Part shown: positions 23,600 through 30,539 of the stretch, piece by piece
Layout: each line of letters opens with the position of its first letter
Numbering within the stretch: the stretch's first letter is position 1
NCBI GenBank assembly: GCA_036351575.1
Contig: JAZBPJ010000119.1
Location: 1-30,539 of the forward strand
Direction: 5' to 3'
Length of the DNA: 30,539 bases
Source of the DNA: JABDPF01 sp036351575
Lineage (GTDB): Bacteria > Pseudomonadota > Gammaproteobacteria > Xanthomonadales > SZUA-36
Position numbers and translations under genes: made by a program
Notes under the pieces: model-generated
Told to the model about the DNA's origin: nothing
The model's database searches: none
Seen by the model: only the letters and a program-made list of their open reading frames with translations

Positions 23600-25543
23600 T
23601 CAGAAGACCAGCGGTTTCAGTTTGTTTTCCGATGCACTTCCGACATCTTTTCCGTTCAAGAATTCCCGCACGCGGGGCCGCTCACCCGGTTCCTCGACAC
23701 GCACGACGCCGTGCGGCCGTCCTGCGGCAAAGCCGCCCTCGATGTAACTCGCCCCGAGACGTTCGCGGCGCTTCAGGATCAGCCCCCCGGTTCCGGAAGC
23801 CAGCCCGTGCTCGGCTGCACCCAGGTATTCGGCCGAGTTGCCCGCGGCGTCCTCGATCACACCGTAACCGCGGCCGTGTCCGCGGCCGTCGCGGCAGCTG
23901 CCGTACCAGCGCCCCGTCACGGCAAAACCGGGGTGTTCGAACTCGCAGTCGTCTTCGAAAACACCTTTGAGCGAGCGGATGCGCGCCTGGTAAAGTGTCA
24001 GCGTCTTGTTGCGGAATTCCGCGAAACCGAGCGCGGAAATGCGTTCCTTCGATTCCAGCCACTCCATCTGCACCGAGATCTGCCGCTCCAGGGCGGGCGC
24101 AATCAGGGCCAGGAAGTTTTCCGACATCTCCGCCGATTCCGCGCGCATCTCCATCGTCGAACTCATCGCCCACAGGGAGCCCAGCATGAGTGCGCCGCCA
24201 AAAGTCTGCATTGCCACGCCGCTGACGGCGCCGGACGCGCTGGCGGCATACACCGAACCGGCCAGTGCCAGTGCGGCCACCGCGGTGGTCATGTTCTGCT
24301 TGCGCGCCAGGTCGCGCCGCTCCTCGAGCAGGCGGTACTCACCCTGGATCATTTCGCGCATCTTGTTGCCGTAGTCGCCCTGGTACGCGCCTTCAAACAG
24401 GCCCACGGACTGCACGCCGATAAAGCGGCGTTCGGCTTCGATCAATGCTTCGGCCAGTTGCAGGCGGGCGCGCACGCTCTCGCCCTCCGCCCTCGCCAGG
24501 AAGGCCACGGCGAGTTCCGGGTCAAAGCGGGCCAGCGCCTGCTGGCGTGCAAAAAACGTGGCGCGGTCGTGGTCGATGCGGTTCAGCATCAGCTTGATGC
24601 TGCCGGCCGCACCGCGCACGAAGGCCTCGACGAACGGGTCGCGCGAATAGTCTGAGGCCAGGTCCTGGAGCAGCGGCCCCGGCATGCGGATTTTTTCCAC
24701 GGGGTAGACCTCCACCGCCATCAGTTCGCCCCGGGCCTCGTCCAGCCCTTTCAGCGGCAGCCCGTCGCTGTCGCGGTCACGGCCGGTCAGGAAGTGAATG
24801 AAGTCGAGCTCCCGCTGCCACGGCGGCGCTCCGTATTTCAGCCGGGAAGAACGGTTCCTGTCGGCAGACGTCTTCGACTGGTCCCAGGCAGCCTGCAGCA
24901 TCGGCTCGCTGGCCAGGAACAGGCCATGGGTGGCCGGCTGCGTCCAGCGGTTGCCGTGCAGCACGAACAGCGGCGTGACCAGGTCGCCGAAAGTGACCGG
25001 CGGCGATTCCATCAACTCCGTAGGGTCGGGAAAGGAGTACACGCTGAAATCGATCGTCAATACGCTGGGAATCTGCTCCGTGGCCAGGATAGGCCGGCTG
25101 TACAGGCCGCGCTCGCGGTCCCACAGCACGATGTGCGGCGAGAGCAGAACCGTGTCTTCAGGCAGGTCGCGCTGCAACTCGCGGTACAGCGACATCACGT
25201 AGTAGTTGGACTTGGCGATGACCGACTGCGCGATGCGCTGCGTGACTTTCTTGGTGCGGTTGACCGGCGGCACCTCGCCGCCGATGGCGTTGATCGAAAA
25301 AGCGTGGAAGTAAGGCTCTTCCGCGTCAGCGTGAATGATGGCCGGGTAGCGGATCACGACCAGGGCATCCGCTTTCGTCAGGCTGAAATCGGTGACGCCC
25401 ACGCCTGCGTCGCCGGAAAACGCGGACGACTTGGTGCCCGAAGCGGTGCCCGCGCAGCCGGCCGCAAAAAAGGCCAGGAACACGAGCACGAGACCGATAA
25501 AGATTTTTCTGGGGATGAGCACGTGGCGTTGCAATACCGTCAA
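23600..25543 (-). CDS. Large lipoprotein of unknown function, paralogue 2 (MORN-like C-terminus)
   Basis: The 647 residues begin at a TTG (25543) that overlaps the stop of the upstream paralogue (TTGA); an alternative GTG is at 25522. The signal ends in a lipobox, FFAAGC, with Cys30 followed by Ala, which favours outer-membrane sorting. Residues about 60-250 contain VVIRYPA, AKSNYYVMSLYREL, VLLSPH and DFSVYSFPD. A helical middle follows (DHDRATFFARQQAL to LLEERRDLARKQN), then a hydrophobic segment at about 416-458. The C-terminal part has Gly-rich repeats resembling MORN units, such as GSCRDGRGHGRGYGV, EYLGAAEHGLASGTGGL and GGFAAGRPHGVVRV. I know no function for this family. Confidence 0.85.
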   Translation of the reverse strand: MTVLQRHVLIPRKIFIGLVLVFLAFFAAGCAGTASGTKSSAFSGDAGVGVTDFSLTKADALVVIRYPAIIHADAEEPYFHAFSINAIGGEVPPVNRTKKVTQRIAQSVIAKSNYYVMSLYRELQRDLPEDTVLLSPHIVLWDRERGLYSRPILATEQIPSVLTIDFSVYSFPDPTELMESPPVTFGDLVTPLFVLHGNRWTQPATHGLFLASEPMLQAAWDQSKTSADRNRSSRLKYGAPPWQRELDFIHFLTGRDRDSDGLPLKGLDEARGELMAVEVYPVEKIRMPGPLLQDLASDYSRDPFVEAFVRGAAGSIKLMLNRIDHDRATFFARQQALARFDPELAVAFLARAEGESVRARLQLAEALIEAERRFIGVQSVGLFEGAYQGDYGNKMREMIQGEYRLLEERRDLARKQNMTTAVAALALAGSVYAASASGAVSGVAMQTFGGALMLGSLWAMSSTMEMRAESAEMSENFLALIAPALERQISVQMEWLESKERISALGFAEFRNKTLTLYQARIRSLKGVFEDDCEFEHPGFAVTGRWYGSCRDGRGHGRGYGVIEDAAGNSAEYLGAAEHGLASGTGGLILKRRERLGASYIEGGFAAGRPHGVVRVEEPGERPRVREFLNGKDVGSASENKLKPLVF

Positions 25544-27453
25544 AATATCAAGCGCTGCAATTGATCATCATCGGCAGAGCCCCTGTCAACCCCTTGTTCG
25601 AATTTCCGCACGCGCGGCTTGCGGCCCGCCTGTTCCAGGCGCACGACTCCGTGCGGTACGCCGGCGGCGAAACTGCCCTCGTAGTAAACCGGCTGCTCAC
25701 CGCCCGCGGGCCGGAAAATCATCGCGCCGGTTCCCTGCGCGCGCCCCTCACTGGCCCTGCCCAGGTACTCGATGGTGTTGCCCTGCCCGTCGATGGCGAC
25801 GCCGTAACCCCGCCCGGAGGCCAGCCCGTCCGCGCAGGGCCCTAGCCAGGTGCCGGGCGCATCGATCGCGGGATGGCCGTAGGCGCATCCCGGGTCGCCA
25901 CGGCTGGCGATCGCTCGCACGCTTTGCTGGTACAGCGCCAGCGTGCTGGCGCGGAACTCGTCGAAATCGCCGGCCGTAATTTCCTCGGTGGAATTCATCC
26001 ACTCGACCTGCACCGAGACCTGGCGGTTGATCGCGGGCGCCATCTGCGCCAGGAAATTCTGCCCGACGGTCTTGGACTGCGCGTTTTTCACCATGGCGTT
26101 GTTCACAGCCCACAGGGAGGTGATCAGCGCAATGTTTTCAAAGGTCGGCGTTTCGAAAAAATTGCTGTCGTAGTGGGAGCCCGCGTAGGCCGCCCCCGCC
26201 ATCGCGACGACAGCCAGCGCCGTGCTCCAGTTCTGGGCCCGGGCCAGGCTTCTGCGCTCTTCCAGCATTCTGTATTCGGCCGCGATGATCTGGCGCATCT
26301 GGTCTCCGTACACGCCCTCGAACGTACCCTCGTACAACGCCGCGGACTGCACCGAGAGAAAAGTACGCTCCGCCCGCAGCAACGCCTCTGCCATCTGCAG
26401 CCGGGCGCGCACGTCCTCGGCGCCGCTGCGAGCAAGAAAGGCGAGGGACAGTTCGGGGTCGAACACGGCCAATGCGGCCTGTCGATCAAAGAAGGTAGCG
26501 CGGTCGTGGTCCGCAATGTTCAGCGCCTGAACGATGCGGGTAGCGGCGCCGCGCACGAATTCCTCGGCGAAGGGGTCCACGCCCGTACCGTCCTGCAGGC
26601 GCGCCATCAGGTCAGGATCCATGCGGATTTTTTCCAACGGGTGGACTTCGACCGCGACGACCTCGCGGCGCGACTCGCCCGGACTCTTCAGCGGCAAGTC
26701 GGTATATGCCAGGTCACCCCGGTCGAGGTAGCGCACGAAATCCAGCGGCCGGGTCGGAGCCGACACCCGGTCGAGGCTGGCCTGCACCCGCGCGTCCGCC
26801 TGCTCCCCGGACAGCAGCCACGAAGCTCCGACCAGCGCTTCGCTGGACAGCAGCAGGCCGTTCGTAGACGGCCGCACCCAGCGGTTCGCATGAATCACGA
26901 ACAGGGGCGTGACGATGTCGCCAAACGTCAGCGGCGGCGAATCCATCATTTTTCGCGTGTCGGGAAAGCTGTAAACACTGAAATCAATGGTCACGACGCT
27001 GGGAACCTGCTCGGTGGCAAGCAACGGCTGGCTGCTCAGCCGGCCGTTTTCGTCGAGCTCGATCGCGTGCGGCGAGAGCAGGACCGAGTCCCTGGGCAGG
27101 TCCCGCGCCAACTCCCGGTAGAGCGACATCGCATAGAAATTCGACTTGGCGACGACGGAGTCCGCGACCCGGTCGGGTTGCGCAGAGGCCAGGGCTGCTT
27201 CATCAATGCTGCCGCCGACCGGGTGCCGCCGAAAGGCCCGGTAGTATTCTGGCAGGGCGTCCTCGCGCACCATGGCCGGGTAGCGGATCACGACCATCGC
27301 GTCCGCCTCGGACCGGCTGATATCGACGACCGAGAGGCTGCCGTCCGGCTGGTACACGGATTGTTTCACCCCGCGCGCCGTGCCGGCGCAACCGGCCAGC
27401 AGCAGGCAGCAGGCTGCGGCGGCGAAGCAATATACGAATTTGCGATCTAACAT
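25540..27453 (-). CDS. Large lipoprotein of unknown function, paralogue 1 (MORN-like C-terminus)
   Basis: The 637 residues have a lipoprotein signal ending LLLAGC, with Cys22 followed by Ala. The protein matches its downstream neighbour along the whole length. Shared landmarks are VVIRYPA, AKSNFYAMSLYREL, VLLSPHA, ATEQVPSVVTIDFSVYSFPD, FGDIVTPLFVIHANRW, DHDRATFFDRQAALAVFDPE and YRMLEERRSLARAQN. A hydrophobic segment at about 406-449 and MORN-like repeats at about 535-600 follow. The family is unknown to me. The order suggests an envelope-anchored scaffold or binding protein, but that is inference. It starts 54 nt after the Lrp-type gene on the same strand and could be cotranscribed with it. 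Confidence 0.87.
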   Translation of the reverse strand: MLDRKFVYCFAAAACCLLLAGCAGTARGVKQSVYQPDGSLSVVDISRSEADAMVVIRYPAMVREDALPEYYRAFRRHPVGGSIDEAALASAQPDRVADSVVAKSNFYAMSLYRELARDLPRDSVLLSPHAIELDENGRLSSQPLLATEQVPSVVTIDFSVYSFPDTRKMMDSPPLTFGDIVTPLFVIHANRWVRPSTNGLLLSSEALVGASWLLSGEQADARVQASLDRVSAPTRPLDFVRYLDRGDLAYTDLPLKSPGESRREVVAVEVHPLEKIRMDPDLMARLQDGTGVDPFAEEFVRGAATRIVQALNIADHDRATFFDRQAALAVFDPELSLAFLARSGAEDVRARLQMAEALLRAERTFLSVQSAALYEGTFEGVYGDQMRQIIAAEYRMLEERRSLARAQNWSTALAVVAMAGAAYAGSHYDSNFFETPTFENIALITSLWAVNNAMVKNAQSKTVGQNFLAQMAPAINRQVSVQVEWMNSTEEITAGDFDEFRASTLALYQQSVRAIASRGDPGCAYGHPAIDAPGTWLGPCADGLASGRGYGVAIDGQGNTIEYLGRASEGRAQGTGAMIFRPAGGEQPVYYEGSFAAGVPHGVVRLEQAGRKPRVRKFEQGVDRGSADDDQLQRLIF

Positions 27454-27507
27454 GCGGGCTAGTTTACCGTTCCCGGCAGCCTCATGCGTACCCGCCAGGC
27501 GAGGCGA

Positions 27508-27993
27508 TCAGCCGGACCGGTTTTCCCTTTCGATAAACGGAGGCAGGTCCACGCAGCTGACGTGTTCGAAAATCAGCTCCGTCTCGATGTGCGAAACCTC
27601 CTCGCGCGCGGTAAACGCGGTCATCGCGAGGTCGCGCAGATGCTCGGAGTCGCGGGTCCACACGTGCACCAGGAAATCAATCGGGCCGGCCACGTGATAA
27701 AAGCGCACCACCTCGGGCAGGTCCAGGGCGTGCCGGCGGAAGGCTTCCACGTCCGGTTTGAAATGGCGCTTGAGGCGCACCGCGATCATCGCCTGCAGCC
27801 CCACGCCCAGCGCCCTCGGGTTGACCTCGGCCTTGAAGCCGGTAATGGCGCCGGACTGCTGCAGCATCCGGGTCCGGACCAGGCAGGTGGAAGGGGCGAG
27901 CCCGACTTTCGCGGCGATGTCCTTGTTGCTCAACCGAGCATTCTTTCGCAGAAGGGACAGGATCTGGAAATCGGTTCGATCAAGTGACGGCAT
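27508..27993 (-). CDS. Lrp/AsnC family transcriptional regulator
   Basis: The 161 residues have an N-terminal helix-turn-helix (about 20-45, LSNKDIAAKVGLAPSTCLVR) and a C-terminal RAM ligand-binding domain (about 65-145, with VVRFYHVAGPIDFLVHV). Such proteins form dimers and octamers and respond to amino acids. The gene is divergent from a Cys/Met-metabolism PLP enzyme, the same arrangement as mdeR-mdeA in Pseudomonas, so it probably senses a sulfur amino acid or related compound and controls that gene. A 13-bp palindrome lies 14 nt upstream of its start. The Shine-Dalgarno sequence is weak. Confidence 0.93.
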   Translation of the reverse strand: MPSLDRTDFQILSLLRKNARLSNKDIAAKVGLAPSTCLVRTRMLQQSGAITGFKAEVNPRALGVGLQAMIAVRLKRHFKPDVEAFRRHALDLPEVVRFYHVAGPIDFLVHVWTRDSEHLRDLAMTAFTAREEVSHIETELIFEHVSCVDLPPFIERENRSG

Positions 27994-28006
27994 GATGCAC
28001 TTTTTC

Positions 28007-28019
28007 CGAATAAAATTCG
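28007..28019. promoter_or_regulatory. Candidate Lrp-type operator in the divergent promoter region
   Basis: CGAAT-AAA-ATTCG is a perfect palindrome around an AT-rich centre. It resembles Lrp-family sites (short inverted arms around an A/T core) and lies between the Lrp-type gene and the PLP-enzyme gene, 30 nt upstream of the latter's -10 box. Binding by this particular regulator is inference. Confidence 0.45.
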
Positions 28020-28048
28020 TAGATAACTAATGATACGGTATTTTCTTC

Positions 28049-28054
28049 TATAAT
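28049..28054 (+). promoter_or_regulatory. Candidate -10 box for the PLP-enzyme gene
   Basis: A perfect TATAAT lies 47 nt before the start codon in a notably AT-rich gap. No good -35 box exists at 16-18 nt, which would fit a promoter needing an activator such as the divergent Lrp-type protein. Confidence 0.45.
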
Positions 28055-28101
28055 TTCCATCTGTCAATGAACATCGAGCCGTACTGGCAAGGACTTTTCA
28101 G

Positions 28102-29340
28102 ATGAACAGCGCGAAACAAAGCCACAGGAACCCCGTCGAGCAACTGGCCAACACGCGGCACGAGTTCGGTGAACACGGCGGCGTCAACATGTCGATCGAA
28201 GCCAGCACCACCTTCACGGCCATGCACCCGGACACGCTGTCCGAGATCTTTACCGGCGAACGCGGGCCGGACAAGGGCGGCTGCTACCTTTACGGCCGGC
28301 ACTTCAACCCGACCGTCTACAACCTGTCGCGGCAGCTGGCGGCGCTCGAAGGAACCGAGTCGGCTTACTGCGCGGCCAGCGGCCTGGGCGCGATATCGTG
28401 CACGCTGATGCAGGCCTGCAACAGCGGCGACCACATCGTCTCGTCGAACACGGTTTACGGCGGCTCCTACGCGCTGATGAACGATTTCCTGCCGGTCAAG
28501 GCCGGCATCAAGACCACGCTGGTCGATATCACCGACCTGAAAGCCGTCGAAGCGGCCATGCAGGGCAACACGAAGGTCGTCTACGCGGAAAGCATCGCCA
28601 ACCCGACGCTGCGCGTGGCCGATATCCCGGCATTGTCGGAAATCGCGCAACGCCACGGCGCGAAACTGATCATCGACAACACCTTCAGCCCGCTGGTCAT
28701 CAGCCCGCACGAACTCGGCGCGGACATCGTGGTGCACAGCATGACCAAGTTCATCGGCGGCGCCTCGGACCATATCGCGGGCGCCATTTGCGCTGACAAC
28801 GATTTCATCATGGAGTTGATGGACCTGCACCTGGGCGCACTGATGATCCTGGGGCCGACGATGGACCCGCAGGTGGCCTACAACCTGAACCTGCGCATTC
28901 CGCACCTGCCGCTGCGCATGGTCGAACACGGCAAGCGCGCCATGCTGTTCGCTCGACGCCTCAAGGAACTGGGGCTGAACGTGAACTACCCCGGCCTGGA
29001 AGATCATCCCGACCATGAACTGTTCGGCCGCCTGCACTGCCCCGAGTTCGGCTACGGCGGCATCCTGACGCTCGACATGGGCACCCAGGACATGGCCTAT
29101 CGGCTGATGGACATGCTGCAGAACGACTACCGCTTCGGCTACCTGGCCGTCAGCCTGGGTTACTTCGACACGCTGATGTCATGCTCCGGCAGCACCACCT
29201 CCAGCGAAATGACCGACGAGGACAAGCAGGCTGCCGGTATCTCGCCGGGGCTGGTTCGCTTGTCGATCGGCTTTACCGGCACGGTCGAGCAGCGCTGGGG
29301 CCAGTTGGAAGAAGCGCTGAAGCGGCTGGAAGTCATCTGA
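28102..29340 (+). CDS. Cys/Met metabolism PLP-dependent enzyme (cystathionine gamma-synthase/lyase family)
   Basis: The 412 residues belong to the fold-type I trans-sulfuration family. Visible features are Tyr64 and Arg66 in YLYGRHFNPT (phosphate binding), Tyr119 in SNTVYGGSY (ring stacking), Asp192 in IIDNTFSPL and the Schiff-base Lys216 in HSMTKFIGG. It should cleave or replace the gamma or beta substituent of a sulfur amino acid. The divergent Lrp-type gene suggests a degradative role like methionine gamma-lyase. However, the cysteine that follows the TLYG motif in that enzyme is glycine here (YGGS), which is more like cystathionine gamma-lyase. AAGGA lies 9 nt before the ATG. Confidence 0.9.
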   Translation: MNSAKQSHRNPVEQLANTRHEFGEHGGVNMSIEASTTFTAMHPDTLSEIFTGERGPDKGGCYLYGRHFNPTVYNLSRQLAALEGTESAYCAASGLGAISCTLMQACNSGDHIVSSNTVYGGSYALMNDFLPVKAGIKTTLVDITDLKAVEAAMQGNTKVVYAESIANPTLRVADIPALSEIAQRHGAKLIIDNTFSPLVISPHELGADIVVHSMTKFIGGASDHIAGAICADNDFIMELMDLHLGALMILGPTMDPQVAYNLNLRIPHLPLRMVEHGKRAMLFARRLKELGLNVNYPGLEDHPDHELFGRLHCPEFGYGGILTLDMGTQDMAYRLMDMLQNDYRFGYLAVSLGYFDTLMSCSGSTTSSEMTDEDKQAAGISPGLVRLSIGFTGTVEQRWGQLEEALKRLEVI

Positions 29341-29366
29341 ACCGCCGCCCGGCAGGGCTGTCAGCG

Positions 29367-29909
29367 CTACTCAGGCGGGTACCTCTGCGGATCGTAGGAC
29401 CAGGGGTCATACGGGGCAGCTTTGAACCTGTCGCCGTACAACTCATCGTAGGCCTTCAGGTCTGAATTGGCCGCCCCGATCTGCAGCGTGCAACTGAGCG
29501 CCTTACCGTGCTCTGCATCACTCAGCTCAGCCGTCAGGGAACCCATGTCGAGCACGAGCTTGTCGGCGATGAGACCGTCACCTATTCGAACATCACCCAG
29601 CCACAGGGTCATCAACTCGCCGTCGACTTCAAAGCGGCCTACCGCCGGGCGCCCCTCGGTACCGTCACAGGATTTGACCTTCATGAATACCTGCACGGGC
29701 CGTAAGTAGCGCCTTGCTGCTTTATCTGCCGCCTGGTCTTCCAGAATGGCCTCGGCATAGGTGTAGAACGTGTAGGTTTCGTAGGCGTTCGACTCGCCGC
29801 AGCCTTGCTTGTCACCCCAGGCGGGACGCTCGCAGGTAAACAGAACGGGGCCGGCAAGAGCGGTTGTGCATGTCAATACCATGACCAGGGGAATAGCGAA
29901 TCTTGCCAT
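29367..29909 (-). CDS. Small exported protein of unknown function
   Basis: This protein has 180 residues from the ATG at 29909, chosen over an in-frame TTG at 29924 because GGAG lies 9 nt before the ATG. A signal peptide (MARFAIPLVMVLTCTTALA) is followed by a mature part with four cysteines (FTCERP, QGCGES, KSCDG, LSCTL) that could form two disulfides in the periplasm. The C-terminus is rich in Pro, Tyr and Asp (YDPWSYDPQRYPPE). I recognise no family. It is convergent with the PLP-enzyme gene and divergent from the exported protein at the right edge. Confidence 0.75.
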   Translation of the reverse strand: MARFAIPLVMVLTCTTALAGPVLFTCERPAWGDKQGCGESNAYETYTFYTYAEAILEDQAADKAARRYLRPVQVFMKVKSCDGTEGRPAVGRFEVDGELMTLWLGDVRIGDGLIADKLVLDMGSLTAELSDAEHGKALSCTLQIGAANSDLKAYDELYGDRFKAAPYDPWSYDPQRYPPE

Positions 29910-30113
29910 GAGAAAACACTCCAAGTTCTGGGTCTCATATTCAATATAGCGGAAAAATTTTTAGCGCTGACGGGGCCAGTGACAGCCGGGGCCTGAGCCG
30001 GCAGACACGTCGAAAGCAAGAACCGTGGAATCTGCTAGTCTTTCGTGGCAACCCCGATTTTTACATACGGGGTCCCGGTGTTGCCGGAAACAAAAAAACT
30101 GGAGAACCTTTAC

Positions 30114-30539
30114 ATGATTCGCATAATTTCAGCGGCTCTGGCCGCCATCACCCTTGTGATTTCACCGGCCGCCCGGGCCGATTCCGACCCCTGCAACTTC
30201 AACGATGGCGCCGTCGCCTACTCCTGGGAACAGGTGATGGAGTGCTATACCAGCGTTCCGTTCAATCCCGATGACCTGGATAACATCGTCGGCGTGCTGA
30301 TGGATCAGCGGGCCTATTCCGACCTGGATGAACTCTTCGATGAGCGATACCACTGGAGAGAAAATCTGCAGAACGTAGCGGATGCGCACTATCCCGATGA
30401 TTTCTCGATGCACAATGCGATCAGGCTCGAGCACAAACAGATGCGCAATCCGCACGTTCGGTACACGGCGCCGGCTTGCTACACGCAATTGCTGACGGGC
30501 TATATTCCCTTCGACTTCGGCGCGACGAGGCGATTTTCA
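30114..30539 (+). CDS. Exported protein, possibly S41-family peptidase (cut by window edge)
   Basis: The ATG at 30114 has GGAGA 8 nt upstream, and the frame stays open to the window end (142 codons). A signal peptide ends PAARA (residue 22). The mature start has CNFND, then WEQVMECYTSVPFNPDD and, further on, a region around MRNPHVRYTAPACY. An N-terminal ECxxSVPFN followed by a helical part and an aromatic-rich HxxY/CY segment recalls the N-terminal domain of CPAF-like S41 peptidases. The catalytic serine and lysine would lie beyond the edge, so this is a guess. A 6-bp hairpin (30051-30073, ACCCCG/CGGGGT) precedes the gene. Confidence 0.6.
   Translation, partial: MIRIISAALAAITLVISPAARADSDPCNFNDGAVAYSWEQVMECYTSVPFNPDDLDNIVGVLMDQRAYSDLDELFDERYHWRENLQNVADAHYPDDFSMHNAIRLEHKQMRNPHVRYTAPACYTQLLTGYIPFDFGATRRFS

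Noticed and set aside
26170..26185. GTGGGAGCCCGC inside the first lipoprotein gene
   Set aside because: It is within a conserved reading frame and has no hairpin partner; it matches the REP head by chance.
25873..27450. A 525-codon plus-strand open frame
   Set aside because: It is antisense to the first lipoprotein, which has a lipobox and a full-length paralogue next door. The antisense product is Arg/His-rich without family features.

Overview
The window looks like chromosomal DNA of a GC-rich gammaproteobacterium, probably free-living and perhaps marine. This rests on the housekeeping genes (rhlE, trpE, rpe, djlA, purC, emrE, gcvH, gcvT), on a Proteobacteria-type dedicated sortase system, and on an outer-membrane TonB-dependent receptor. 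I cannot name the genus. No phage, transposase, CRISPR array, rRNA or tRNA was seen.

Layout. (1) 1-2100: a TonB-dependent receptor cut by the left edge, divergent from rhlE (2348-3793), which meets trpE tail to tail (3800-5275, minus). (2) 5342-5433: a REP-like palindrome cluster, then minus-strand genes for a DUF302 protein, a Gfo/Idh/MocA oxidoreductase, a two-domain class II aldolase-like protein, and the sortase-associated histidine kinase and response regulator. The last three overlap by 4 nt at each junction. (3) 11395-14069: the sortase target (VIT plus VWA domains) and its class GN-type sortase, followed tail to tail by rpe. (4) 15299-17495: djlA, and divergently purC-emrE. (5) 27993-17517, all minus: an Lrp/AsnC regulator, two paralogous large lipoproteins, an exported helical protein, then an overlapping set of exported methyltransferase, 2Fe-2S subunit, molybdenum hydroxylase subunit and gcvT, with gcvH close behind. 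(6) 28102 to the end: a Cys/Met-metabolism PLP enzyme divergent from the Lrp gene, a small exported protein, and the start of an exported, possibly S41-peptidase-like protein.

The most interesting signal is non-coding. Four copies (A-D) of a structured element of about 91-94 nt lie in the two long intergenic gaps that bracket the sortase target, sortase and rpe. Each has long complementary outer arms, two internal hairpins and conserved CGCT spacers. The arm and stem sequences differ greatly between copies while pairing is kept. In copy D, two A-to-G changes keep pairing as G-U only on one strand. This is the pattern expected of a structured RNA, or of single-stranded DNA recognised by its shape. 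The copies are oriented -, +, +, - in mirror symmetry around the enclosed genes.

Other points of interest are: a sorting signal that lacks the usual proline; a two-component system translationally coupled to an aldolase-like gene whose second half has lost its metal site; a tandem pair of undescribed lipoproteins; and glycine-cleavage gcvT coupled to a Tat-exported molybdenum hydroxylase.
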